Assembly: GCA_963738835.1 (NCBI GenBank)
Contig: CAVTYH010000001.1
Span: 496,001-560,000, forward strand
DNA from: CAVTYH01 sp963738835
GTDB taxonomy: Bacteria > Planctomycetota > Planctomycetia > Pirellulales > JADZDJ01
Length of the DNA stretch: 64,000 bases
Direction: 5' to 3'
Below the pieces are notes generated by a model that saw only the letters and a program-made list of their open reading frames with translations, was not told where the DNA came from and ran no database searches. Every line of letters starts with the position of its first letter. Position 1 is the stretch's first letter. The position numbers and the translations under genes were made by a program. Of the stretch, positions 8,063 to 17,315 are shown piece after piece.

Positions 8063-9415
8063 ATGAACCCGAATCGGACAATGACCAACAATCGCTGGCT
8101 CAACCGAACGGTGTGGGGCATTGTGTTGGCCACGTTCTTTTCCGATTTCAGCCATGAGATGGCCACGGCCGTATTGCCCGACTTTATTCGCTCCGTCGGC
8201 ATGGGGGCAATGGCGCTGGGATTGATCGAAGGCCTGGCCGATTTTTTGGTGAGCCTGTCGAAACTCGGCGGCGGAATTCTCGGGCATCATGTGCAGTACA
8301 AAAAGCCGTGGGCTGCGGCGGGATATTTAATCACCTCGATTTGCACGTCTGCCATTGGGCTTACTAAATCGCTCACGCCGATGGTCGTATTGCGAACCAT
8401 CGCTTGGGCTGGTCGCGGATACCGTTCGCCGCTACGCGATTATCTGCTCGCCGACGCCGTCGAGAAAACGCACTATGGCCGGGCTTACGGTTTGGAACGC
8501 GCCGGCGACATGCTGGGCGCCGTGGCCGGGCCCCTGTTTGCCGCGCTGATGGTCTATTTTGAGGTGCCGCTGGGAAAAATCATCTTATTTGGCATCGTGC
8601 CCGGGTTAATTGCGGCCGGGGCGATGTTTTTCGTGGTGCGGGAGCGGGGGGACGCTAGACCGCCGGCGGCTACGCCGGAACCCTCTCCTTCGGGGAGAGA
8701 GCAGGGTAAGGGGAATGCGAACTCCAATTCTCCCCCTCACCCCGACCCTCTCCCCGAAGGAAAGGGAGAAAGGAGACGGCAAACTCTTCGCAAATTTCCG
8801 CCAATGTTTTGGCTCATCCTCGTCGGCGTACTGATTTTCGGCCTTGGCGATTTTTCACGCACGTTCCTGGTGCTGCTCGCGGCCACCGCCTTGAAAAATG
8901 GTTCCAATCTTGCCGACGCAGGTTCGGCGGCCGCTACCGGCCTCGTTTGGCTGCCGATGGTGCTGTACGCCATGCACAATGCGGTGAGCGCTTTGGCCGC
9001 TTATCCGGCAGGGCATATTGGCGATCGCCATGCGAAGCTGCCGGTGCTCGTGGGCGGTTACGCGCTAGGAGTGCTGACCAACTCGCTGTTGGCGATCGGC
9101 AGCAGTTCTATCGCGTGGCTGGCTGTCATCTTCGTGATGTCCGGCATTTACATTGCCATTGAAGAAACATTGGAAAAAGCCACCGTCGCCGACATGATAC
9201 CGCGCGAATTGCGCAGTCTTGGTCTCGGCCTGCTGGCGACCGGCAATGCCGTGGGTGACATGGTCTCCAGCCTGTACGTTGGCTATTTCTTGCAGGTGGG
9301 CAAACCGCAATGGGCCTTCGGACTCGCCGCAGCACTGGGTGCCGTTGGCGTTTTTTGGATGCTCTCGATCCTGCCCAAGGCCGAAAAGAAAATTGTCGCG
9401 AATGAACGCGGATGA
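8063..9415 (+). CDS. MFS transporter with a repeat-derived cytoplasmic loop
   Basis: The 450-residue protein has about eleven to twelve hydrophobic helices typical of the major facilitator superfamily, with the loop motif GHIGDRHAKLPVL in the second half. Between the two six-helix bundles, residues about 207-237 consist of a Pro/Gly/Glu-rich segment (PHPDPLPEGKGE) encoded by an inverted-repeat element. The substrate cannot be assigned; the family includes resistance and sugar exporters. The C-terminal residues KKIVANERG and the stop codon run into another intergenic repeat. An alternative start is the ATG six codons downstream. Confidence 0.88.
   Translation: MNPNRTMTNNRWLNRTVWGIVLATFFSDFSHEMATAVLPDFIRSVGMGAMALGLIEGLADFLVSLSKLGGGILGHHVQYKKPWAAAGYLITSICTSAIGLTKSLTPMVVLRTIAWAGRGYRSPLRDYLLADAVEKTHYGRAYGLERAGDMLGAVAGPLFAALMVYFEVPLGKIILFGIVPGLIAAGAMFFVVRERGDARPPAATPEPSPSGREQGKGNANSNSPPHPDPLPEGKGERRRQTLRKFPPMFWLILVGVLIFGLGDFSRTFLVLLAATALKNGSNLADAGSAAATGLVWLPMVLYAMHNAVSALAAYPAGHIGDRHAKLPVLVGGYALGVLTNSLLAIGSSSIAWLAVIFVMSGIYIAIEETLEKATVADMIPRELRSLGLGLLATGNAVGDMVSSLYVGYFLQVGKPQWAFGLAAALGAVGVFWMLSILPKAEKKIVANERG
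8679..8775. repeat. Palindromic repeat inserted inside the MFS coding sequence
   Basis: CCCTCTCCTTCGGGGAGAGA at 8691-8710 and the related CCCTCTCCCCGAAGGAAAGG at 8747-8766 are inverted copies of one sequence that can fold into a long hairpin. The insert keeps the reading frame and falls in the central cytoplasmic loop. Its translation contains the PDPLPEGKG peptide that such elements typically yield when read through. Confidence 0.75.
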
Positions 9416-9505
9416 ATGCAGATCAGACAACGGCAATCAAGCCCAGTGACAATTCATTCAGATCGAGCGTCATCCGCGTTTGTCTGCGTTCATCCGCGGC
9501 TAATA
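9399..9505. repeat. Inverted repeat of the GAACGCGGATGAA type
   Basis: AATGAACGCGGATGAATGCA on the left and the inverted form GTCTGCGTTCATCCGCGG on the right bracket a 40-base centre. The left arm supplies the last codons and stop of the MFS gene. It is a non-coding MITE-like element. Confidence 0.65.
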
Positions 9506-9516
9506 TTCTGATGCCG

Positions 9517-9672
9517 CTACTTGCCGATCAATATGCACACGCCAGCAGCGATTGCGAGGCCTCCCTCGATATACTGCAGTCCTTCAAACGACAAATGGAT
9601 GATCAGCACCAGCCCGAACACAATCAAAAAAATCGCTAATAGCAGCATTCCGATGCTCTTCGTGAAATTCAT
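9517..9672 (-). CDS. Small hydrophobic membrane protein (51 aa)
   Basis: The ATG at 9672 is preceded by an AAAAGGAGC ribosome-binding site at good spacing. The product starts MNFTKSIGMLLLAIFLIVFG and contains two predicted membrane segments (about 9-27 and 33-49) with almost no soluble part. Similar tiny two-helix proteins are common in bacteria and remain unassigned. It stands alone, divergent from the CDF transporter 235 bases away. Confidence 0.65.
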   Translation of the reverse strand: MNFTKSIGMLLLAIFLIVFGLVLIIHLSFEGLQYIEGGLAIAAGVCILIGK

Positions 9673-9906
9673 CGACAGGCTCCTTTTCGTGAGGGCGGAA
9701 CGATCTGGGTTCCGTCCACTGCGGTTTGTGTCGGCGGGGGCCGACGTGCGGGTGGGTCGGCTTGGCCGACGCGCGGCATTAGAGCAGATTCCCCGGTTTC
9801 CGGCAGCGGCAGAATTGGTGATAATCGCCGCAGCGCTGTACCTAGCCCGACCGTGTCGTTCGGGAGCACGACATTTTGTCTGATGCCAATCACTGATCGC
9901 CAACTC

Positions 9907-10821
9907 ATGTCGGATCGCAATTCGCAAGCCAACGGTCCCTACGCCCAGATTGCGGCCGCAGCGGAGCAAGGGCGCCGGGCTACGATCATCGGCATCTGTG
10001 CCAGTGCGCTGTTGGCCACGGTCAAAATCCTGGCCGGAGTCGTAGGTAATGCTTACGCGCTGATTGCCGACGGCGTGGAATCGGTGCTCGATATCTTCAG
10101 CTCGCTAGTCGTCTTTGGCAGCTTACGGCTAGCGGCCAACGAACCGAACGAGCGGTTCCCCTTTGGCTACGGCCGGATTGAGCCGCTGGGCGCGCTGGTT
10201 GTCTCGTTCATTCTTATCGCCGCCGCAATCGGCATCGCCATCGAGAGCATTCGCGAAATCGCGCTTCCGCGCCACGCTCCTGCCCCATTTACACTGGCGA
10301 TCTTGCTGGGGGCGATCGTCGTGAAGGAACTGCTGTTTCGATTCCTGTTGAAAGCCGGCGAAGAGATCGGCAGCACGGCGGTTCGCTCTGACGCCTGGCA
10401 TCATCGGTCCGATGCCATCACGTCGGCCGCCGCGTTCATCGGCATCAGCATTGCGCTCATCGGGGGACCAGGGTACGAAAGCGCCGACGATTGGGCCGCC
10501 ATCGCGGCGTGCCTTGTCATCGGCTTCAACGGCATTCGCTTGTTTCGATCCGCGCTCATGGAAGTACTCGACGTCGCCGCCCCGAATGAGATCGAAAAGA
10601 AAGTCCGGGAAATCGCCTCCAGTGCGCCGGGCGTCGCTCGCGTGGAAAAATGCCGTGTTCGCAAAAGCGGCCTGGGTTACTTCATCGAAATCCACGTCGA
10701 AGTCAAAGGCGACATGACGGTCCGCGACGGCCACCGCATCGCTCATGAAGTGAAAGACGTGTTGATGGCGAGCGACCTGGGCGTTTTCGACGTGTCGGTG
10801 CATATCGAACCGACGAATTAA
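9907..10821 (+). CDS. Cation diffusion facilitator (CDF) family metal efflux transporter
   Basis: The start at 9907 (MSDRNSQANGPY) is preferred over an ATG at 9853. The 304-residue protein has the CDF signature: the helix II metal site in ALIADGVESVLDIFSS and the helix V site in SDAWHHRSDAITSAA (HxxxD). FGYGRIEPLGALV is also diagnostic. The C-terminal cytoplasmic domain (about 215-300) has the ferredoxin-like CDF fold with a metal-binding His in HIAHEVKDVL. It exports Zn, Fe, Co or related divalent ions in exchange for protons; specificity cannot be settled by eye. Confidence 0.92.
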   Translation: MSDRNSQANGPYAQIAAAAEQGRRATIIGICASALLATVKILAGVVGNAYALIADGVESVLDIFSSLVVFGSLRLAANEPNERFPFGYGRIEPLGALVVSFILIAAAIGIAIESIREIALPRHAPAPFTLAILLGAIVVKELLFRFLLKAGEEIGSTAVRSDAWHHRSDAITSAAAFIGISIALIGGPGYESADDWAAIAACLVIGFNGIRLFRSALMEVLDVAAPNEIEKKVREIASSAPGVARVEKCRVRKSGLGYFIEIHVEVKGDMTVRDGHRIAHEVKDVLMASDLGVFDVSVHIEPTN

Positions 10822-10822
10822 A

Positions 10823-12310
10823 TCACTCTACCTGCCGAAGCTGGATCGTATCGATGACTTTGTCGTGCGCCAGCGCATTGGTGATGACGACCAGCCAGGT
10901 GCCTTTGGCACACCACTCGCGCCGCTTCAGATAGGCTAGCGAATCCAAAATTGTTGTCTCGGGATCGGTGCTGAAAGGCATCAAGAAGGGTTCGACGCCC
11001 CAGGGAAGCAACAACTGGCGAAACAACGCTTCATCGTCGGTGAAAGCGTAAATCGGCACACCGACCGCGCGCAGGGCGGCCAAGGTGTAGGCCAAGAATC
11101 CGCTGCGCGTGAACACGACGATGCCGGAGTGACCCAGCTCTTGCGCCAAGACGGCCGCCGAGCGCAGCATTTTGGCTTTTGGTTCTGTCAGTTCAATCAC
11201 TTCGTTGATGCCGCGCGTTTCGGTCGGCTCGATGGTCTTGATAATGTTCTTCATCACTTCGACACATTCCAGCGGATATTGGCCCGTGGTTGTTTCTCCG
11301 GACAGCATCACCGCATCGGCGCGCTCGCGCACCGCGGTGGAGATGTCGGAGATTTCCGCACGGGTGGGCATGGGTGCCGAGATCATCGATTCCAACAAGT
11401 GCGTGGCGATGATAACCGGCTTGCCCTCGGTCAGGCACAAATCGACGATGCGAGTCTGCACCAGCGCCAGCGTGTGATAATCGACTTCGATCCCCAAATC
11501 GCCGCGGGCCACCATAATCGCATCGGCGGCTTTGACAATGGTCGGCAAGTTTCGCAGCCCGCCTTGATCTTCAATCTTGGCGATGATCCGCGCTTTCGAG
11601 CCCAAATGATCGAGCAGCGCGCGCAACACCATGATGTCTTCAGCGCGACGGACGAACGACAGAGCAAAAAAATCGACGCCGGCGGCAACTCCCACGCGGA
11701 TATCGCGATCGTCCTTCTCGGTCAGTGAAGGCAGATTGACATCGACACCGGGCAAGTTGATGTGCCGCCGCGAACCAAGCAGCCCCGGCGTAACCACGCG
11801 GCAGCGTACATGCGTCTCGTCAGTTTCGAGCACTTCCAAACGAATAAGCCCGCTGTCGAGCAACACGGTGCCGCCAACGCAAACATCGACGGGCAAGCCG
11901 GGATAATTCACATCGATGCCGCGGATGTCGCCGCTGGGCGTCTGCGTGTAAAATTCGAACAAGTCGCCGGCTTGCAAATCGATCGGCTCGCTGACAACGC
12001 CGGTGCGAATTTCCGGCCCTTTCACATCCATCATCACGGCCACGTGCCGCTTCACTTCTTGCGACACTTCGCGAATACGGCCGACCAACTCGGTGACCCA
12101 ATCGCCGGTGCCGTGCGCCATGTTGAGCCGCATGACATCGAGCCCGCCGCTGATGAGGCTGGCCAGCCGCTCTCGGCTTTCCGTCGCCGGCCCGACCGTG
12201 GCGATGATTTTCGTGTGCCGATAATACCCGCGCGCAGACCCATCGCCCAATTTTGGCAGCACAGGGCGGTGCCTGGAAACTTCGCGCGGTAAACTGGTAG
12301 CGAGGGACAT
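10823..12310 (-). CDS. pyk: Pyruvate kinase
   Basis: This 495-residue protein matches full-length bacterial pyruvate kinases. MDVKGPEIRTG, the active-site IIAKIEDQGGLRN, MVARGDLGIEVDYHT, THLLESMISAPMPTRAE and DAVMLSGETTTGQYP are all family signatures in the right order. It converts phosphoenolpyruvate and ADP to pyruvate and ATP in the cytoplasm. The expected ATQMLESM motif is ATHLLESM here, with His for Gln, which is a minor variation. The N-terminus has about 28 extra residues before HTKIIATVGPATE. The gene is convergent with the CDF gene, ending one base from it. Confidence 0.95.
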   Translation of the reverse strand: MSLATSLPREVSRHRPVLPKLGDGSARGYYRHTKIIATVGPATESRERLASLISGGLDVMRLNMAHGTGDWVTELVGRIREVSQEVKRHVAVMMDVKGPEIRTGVVSEPIDLQAGDLFEFYTQTPSGDIRGIDVNYPGLPVDVCVGGTVLLDSGLIRLEVLETDETHVRCRVVTPGLLGSRRHINLPGVDVNLPSLTEKDDRDIRVGVAAGVDFFALSFVRRAEDIMVLRALLDHLGSKARIIAKIEDQGGLRNLPTIVKAADAIMVARGDLGIEVDYHTLALVQTRIVDLCLTEGKPVIIATHLLESMISAPMPTRAEISDISTAVRERADAVMLSGETTTGQYPLECVEVMKNIIKTIEPTETRGINEVIELTEPKAKMLRSAAVLAQELGHSGIVVFTRSGFLAYTLAALRAVGVPIYAFTDDEALFRQLLLPWGVEPFLMPFSTDPETTILDSLAYLKRREWCAKGTWLVVITNALAHDKVIDTIQLRQVE

Positions 12311-12429
12311 CCGCTTAGCAATGCGACAGGCGCAGCCTAAAAGCGCGGCAAAATGCCGTAGGTTTGGGGCCCAATGGTAGTCAAAGCAAAATCGATGCCG
12401 CTGATTCAGACCGGAACCGAATGATGGAC

Positions 12430-12990
12430 TTAATGGAGGCTGCTAGGGTCCGTCGGCAAAGAAAATGGTGGCCGAATGAGAATCCCGATCACCGTTGTTA
12501 ATGCCAGTTGGGCGTCCTGCTCAATAACATTCTCCATTGGGATGTTGGCTTCGGCTGTCCGTCTAATCAGGCAGCCATCGGCCATCATCGGCCGGGCATG
12601 CACATATGGATTGCGGATCCTTCGCAAAGATTCGATGTTGGCGTACTCCAGATCAGAAATATACCCCCGATCGAGAGCCTGTTGTGCGAGCACCTTCAGA
12701 CCAGAATCATCATGATCGGATGAGCCGTCGAAGCCCAATAATCCGTCGAGCAAATGTTCGAGGACGACCTGTGCTGTCAGGACGCAAGCAAGATCAAGTC
12801 CAAAGATGTAACTCAATTGCATTTCGTGCAGGGCAACTGAAACCACTGGTCCACCGAACAGGAAAGTCCCCTGTTCGATTGGATATACGTTGTGCACATA
12901 TTTCAATCGGACAAGTCGATCCGGAATCGCGTTTTGATCCGCTTCGCGCAACCAGTCGAGCAGTTCATTATCTGGCCGGTCTGTAACCAT
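12430..12990 (-). CDS. Hypothetical protein with HEPN/DUF4145-like helical core
   Basis: The product is 186 residues, largely helical. The segment DLACVLTAQVVLEHLLDGLL followed by GYISDLEYANIESLRRIRNPYVHARPM resembles DUF4145/HEPN-type four-helix proteins, and RNPYVH fits the RNxxxH motif of HEPN ribonucleases. Only inspection supports this; no search was run. It lies just downstream of rtcB on the same strand (40 bases), so an RNA-related role is possible but unproven. Some HEPN-like proteins with this motif are catalytically inactive. Confidence 0.6.
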   Translation of the reverse strand: MVTDRPDNELLDWLREADQNAIPDRLVRLKYVHNVYPIEQGTFLFGGPVVSVALHEMQLSYIFGLDLACVLTAQVVLEHLLDGLLGFDGSSDHDDSGLKVLAQQALDRGYISDLEYANIESLRRIRNPYVHARPMMADGCLIRRTAEANIPMENVIEQDAQLALTTVIGILIRPPFSLPTDPSSLH

Positions 12991-13030
12991 TGCGATATGC
13001 CTTCTGATGTCCTAGCAACCCATTGCGAAA

Positions 13031-14534
13031 TCACCCTTTAATCACCCCAATCGGCCGCAGTCGCGCCACTTTTTTCGCCAGCCCCGCGCGGTGGACGACT
13101 TCGACGACGTTGTCCACGTCTTTGTAAGCGGCGGGTTGTTCTTCGGCGAGGCCTTTCCAACTGCGCGCTTTGGCGATAATGCCCTTGGCAAACAGTTCGC
13201 GGTCGATGCGACGGCCTTGCGAGGCTTTCACGGCGGCGGTACGGCTCATCACGCGGCCGGCGCCGTGGCAGGCGCTACCGAAGGTTTGTTCCATGCTGCC
13301 GTTCTGGCCGGCGAGAATCCAACTGGCGCGGCCCATGTCGCCGGGAATCAGAACGGGCTGGCCGGCCTCTTGGTATTGAGCGGGCACCTCTGGATGGCCT
13401 GGCGGAAACGCGCGGGTTGCGCCTTTTCGGTGCACCCAAACATGCTTGCGAATGCCGTCGATTTCGTGCTGCTCGTTTTTGGCGATGTTGTGAGCCACGT
13501 CATAAATCAAATCCATGCCCAGGTCTTGCCACGAGCGGCCGAAGATGTCGGAAAACACTTCGCGAGCTTGCCACATCAAGAGTTGCCGATTGCACCAGGC
13601 GAAATTCGCAGCCGATCGCATGGCGGCCAAATACCGTTTGCCTTCGGCGCTATGGACCGGTGCGCAGACCAACTGACGATCGGGTAGATCGATGCCGTAT
13701 TTCTCCGGCGCGGCGCAGATCGTGCAAAGCATCGTCGCAGACTTGATAGCCCAGGCCGCGCGAGCCGGAGTGGATCATCACGCAGACTTCGCCTTCCGCC
13801 ACGCCGAACGCACGGGCGGCAGCCGCATCGAAAACACGATCGACTACTTGCACTTCCAGAAAGTGGTTTCCCGAGCCCAGCGTGCCACATTGATCGTTGC
13901 CGCGGTCGAGTGCGCGATCGCTCACATCGTCTGGATCGGCCCCTTCGAGGTAGCCATTGGCTTCCGTGTAATCGATGTCGCGCTGCACGGCCAAATTACG
14001 CACCAGCAATCCGGCCGGACCAGTGGCCATCAAGTTGCGCAATTCCTTGCGATTGAATTTGTACTTTCCGCCGCGGCCGACGCCGGTCGGAATGTTGGCG
14101 AACAGCTCGCTCGCCAGGGGTTCCAAATGCAGCTGCACTTCGGCGAACTGCAAGTTCGTGCGCACCATGCGCACGCCGCAGTTGATGTCGTACCCCACGC
14201 CGCCGGGCGAAATGACGCCCCCTTCTTCCGGATCGGTCGCACACACGCCGCCGATGCAAAAACCGTAACCCCAGTGAATGTCGGGCATCGCCAGGCTGGC
14301 CATTTGAATGCCCGGCAATGTGGCGACGTTGGCGACTTGCTCGGCCGCCTGGTCGCTACGAATCTGCTCAATCAACACATCGTCGGCATAGATGATGCCA
14401 TCGACGCGCATGCCGGCCTTGTAGTTTTTCGGAATCCGCCACCGACACTCGCCGGCACGCTCTAGCGGACCGTTGAATTGGCCTGAGGGCATAAAAAATC
14501 CTGGGGCTAATCGTCCCAATTTGAGGACGGTCAT
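13031..14534 (-). CDS. rtcB: RNA-splicing ligase RtcB, one frameshift
   Basis: Two overlapping frames together form a complete RtcB of about 500 residues. The N-terminal frame carries YDINCGVRMVRT (metal Cys), GSGNHFLEVQVVD (metal/catalytic Asn-His) and HSGSRGLGYQ. The C-terminal frame carries YGIDLPDRQLVCAPV, DMGRASWIL and ACHGAGRVMSRTAA with the guanylylated His. The frame changes at about 13703-13715, where a single-base deletion restores continuity into EKYGIDLPDRQ. RtcB joins 3'-phosphate or cyclic-phosphate RNA ends to 5'-OH ends with GTP and Mn, in RNA repair or tRNA splicing. All catalytic residues are intact, favouring a sequence error over a pseudogene. Confidence 0.88.
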
Positions 14535-14658
14535 TGAAACGGCTATGGTGGCACAGGGTGGCTATGCTCATCGGCGCAAGTGTCCGGCTATCATATACAT
14601 TCCGCAGGGCTGCCACGCTGCGATCGTGAAAAAGACACACCGTTTTGGAAAGGTTCAC

Positions 14659-16342
14659 ATGCACTCAACATTCAAAATTCAACGAAGACTACTGCTGCTA
14701 GGCGGACTGCTCGTGTTTGCAATCGGCGGTATTCTTCGCTCCGTTTTTGCCGACGACAAGCCAGCACCCGCTCTTCCATCGTTTGCTTCACCTGTCAGCG
14801 CCAGTGCACGAGCCGATGCAAACCGGCAAGTTCGAGCCCACTTGGGAATCGCTCGAGCAATATCGAACCCCCGATTGGTACCGCGACGCGAAATTCGGAA
14901 TTTGGGCCCATTGGGGTCCGCAGTGCCAACCCGAGGCCGGCGACTGGTATGCGCGAAATATGTATATCGAAGGGCAGGCGCAGAACAAATCGCACGTGCA
15001 GAAGTATGGACCACCCTCGGAATTCGGTTTCAAAGACGTCATTCACCAGTGGAAAGCCGAGAACTTCGATCCTGAAAAACTGATGGCGCTCTACAAACGG
15101 GCCGGCGCAATATTTCGTCGCCTTGGCGAATCATCACGACAACTTCGATAACTTCGACAGCAAGTACCAGCCTTGGAATTCGGTGAACATGGGCCCGAAG
15201 CGCGACTTGATCGGCGACTGGGCCAAAGCAGCTAGAAACAACGATCTGCGTTTCGGCGTTAGCAGCCATGCTTCGCACGCCTGGACCTGGTACGAACCTT
15301 CGCAAGGCGCCGACAAGAACGGCCCGCTGGCTGGCGTGCCATATGATGGCAAGCTCACCAAAGTCGATGGCATGGGCAAATGGTGGGAAGGCTATGATCC
15401 GCAGGCGCTGTATGCCCAAAACCATCCGCTTAGCCGGCGCCGCTTGATTGGAATTGGACCAACGGCGCTAACGTTCCGGACGTTGCTTACTGCGACAAGT
15501 TCTACAACCGCGCCGTAGATTTAATCAACAAATACCACCCCGACCTGTTGTACTTCGACGATACTGTGTTGCCGCTGTATCCGATTAGCGATGCCGGACT
15601 CAAAATTGCCGCCCATTTCTATAACAGCAATATGCAGTGGCACGATGGAAAGCTGGAAGCCGTTTTGAATGGAAAGGTCTTGAATCCCCAGCAGCGCAAA
15701 ACGATGGTTTGGGATATCGAACGGGGCCAAGCCAACACAATCGAACCTTACGTCTGGCAAACCGATACCTGTATTGGCAGTTGGCACTACGATCGTAATA
15801 TTTATCAGCGGCATCGGTACAAGACCGCCAAAACGGTCATTCACACGCTCGCCGATATCGTGAGCAAGAATGGCAACTTGCTTTTGAGTATTCCCGTGCG
15901 GGGCGACGGCACGATTGACTCTGATGAAATTGCCGTCGTCGAAGGCATCGCCAAATGGATGGATGTAAACCGAGCAGCAATTTTTGGCACGCGGCCGTGG
16001 AAAGTATTCGGTGAAGGCCCGGCGCTGGCGAACGCAGCGCCGCTGCGGGCGCAGGGCTTCAACGAGGGCCGGGGCAAGCCATTCACGGCTAACGATGTTC
16101 GATTTACCACCAAGGGGGACACGCTGTATGCCATTGCGATGGGTGTGCCAACCGAACCGCTGAAGATCAAATCGCTGGGCACTGATTCCAAATTACTTGA
16201 TCGAGCCATCAGCCAAATTCAATTGCTCGGCAGCGACGAGCCGGTCAATTGGTCTCAGGATTCGGACTCTTTGACGATTCAGCCGCCGGAGAAAACCCCG
16301 TGCGAGGAAGCCGTCGTCTTCAAAATCACGTCGAAATCGTGA
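14659..16342 (+). CDS. GH29 alpha-L-fucosidase, three frameshifts, secreted
   Basis: The ATG at 14659 has a GGAAAGG ribosome-binding site and starts a signal peptide (KIQRRLLLLGGLLVFAIGG). The frame then shifts at about 14810, 15105 and 15435. The joined product, about 560 residues, shows GH29 hallmarks: WYRDAKFGIWAHWGP, the HHDNFDNFDSKY/WNSVNMGPKRD block, and PDLLYFDD containing the nucleophile Asp. A C-terminal beta domain (about residues 460-560) follows. It would hydrolyse terminal alpha-L-fucose from polysaccharides outside the cytoplasm. The segments on each side of every shift are well conserved, so the breaks look like indel errors. Confidence 0.88.
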
Positions 16343-16435
16343 ATTGGACGGTAAGCGACAGCGATCTCGACATAGATTTGCCGGCACGATACGATTCCGC
16401 CCGGAGTAGAAGCGGATCGAGAATCTCTCGCTTAC

Positions 16436-17179
16436 TCACGAAGGAGTTGCGCCATGTGTGCCATCACCGATCGTTTGGTCGAACTCATCGGCCGGCTGTT
16501 TAGCAAGGGGGGCGACAGCCAAGAGACTGGCAAGACCGGCGCGGGTGAGATACACGAGGGCGACAAAATCGTACAGCGCGTGGGCGACGATCGGTCCAAG
16601 CAAGTTGCCGGTCGCTAGCGCCAGCCAGCCGAGATAAATGCCAACCACGGTGGCCAGAATCGCATAGGTCGGCGTGACGGCGTGCAGCAAGCCAAAAATC
16701 ACGCCGGCGATCAACAGTCCGGCAACCTTTCCAAGCCAGGCAATCAGCAGCGGTTGAGCAACACCGCGGAACAGAAGTTCTTCGCCAATTCCTGCGATGG
16801 TTGAAATCAGAAGCAGTTGCAGCACGCTGCACTTGCCAAACAGCGGGGCGACCAGTGTATCGACGACATGGTTCAATTGCCCCAGCGGCCCGCGCTTCAC
16901 GCGCCGCATCGCAAAGAGGACAGCAATCATTGGCAAAGTAGCGGCGAGACCCCAACCAACGTCTGACCAGCGCAAGGTCAACTGCAGCCAAGGCGGCGTT
17001 GTCATGAACCAGCCGATAGCGCAGGCCAACACCGCCAAACCGCCTTCAAATATGCTTGCCATCGACACGATCCGCGGCGGCGGATCGCCGATCACCGGCC
17101 GGGGTGATGCCATTTCCAACGGTGCCTTTTCTTGTAGGGCGGGTACATAGTCCGGCGGCGGCAAAGCGGGATCGTCCAT
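16436..17179 (-). CDS. CPBP family intramembrane glutamic protease (Abi/CAAX-like)
   Basis: The 247-residue protein (start 17179, ATG five codons upstream also possible) has about seven membrane helices. The conserved motif 1 EELLFR, motif 2 FGLLHA (FxxxH) and the final AHALYDFVAL (HxxxD/N) give the complete catalytic set of the CPBP family. Members process prenylated or bacteriocin-type peptides or act in immunity; the bacterial substrate is unknown. It stands alone between the fucosidase and xylulokinase genes. Confidence 0.9.
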   Translation of the reverse strand: MDDPALPPPDYVPALQEKAPLEMASPRPVIGDPPPRIVSMASIFEGGLAVLACAIGWFMTTPPWLQLTLRWSDVGWGLAATLPMIAVLFAMRRVKRGPLGQLNHVVDTLVAPLFGKCSVLQLLLISTIAGIGEELLFRGVAQPLLIAWLGKVAGLLIAGVIFGLLHAVTPTYAILATVVGIYLGWLALATGNLLGPIVAHALYDFVALVYLTRAGLASLLAVAPLAKQPADEFDQTIGDGTHGATPS

Positions 17180-17315
17180 GCCGTAGGCTAGCACGCGGAA
17201 TTACGCCCGACAATTAGCCGGCGACTTTCAGCGCGTGCATTCCCGCGTTAAAATCCGGCGGCTCGTCGCAAAGGTCCTGTCGCGTTCTTCGTCCTCGATT
17301 TTGCCGCTGTAACCA

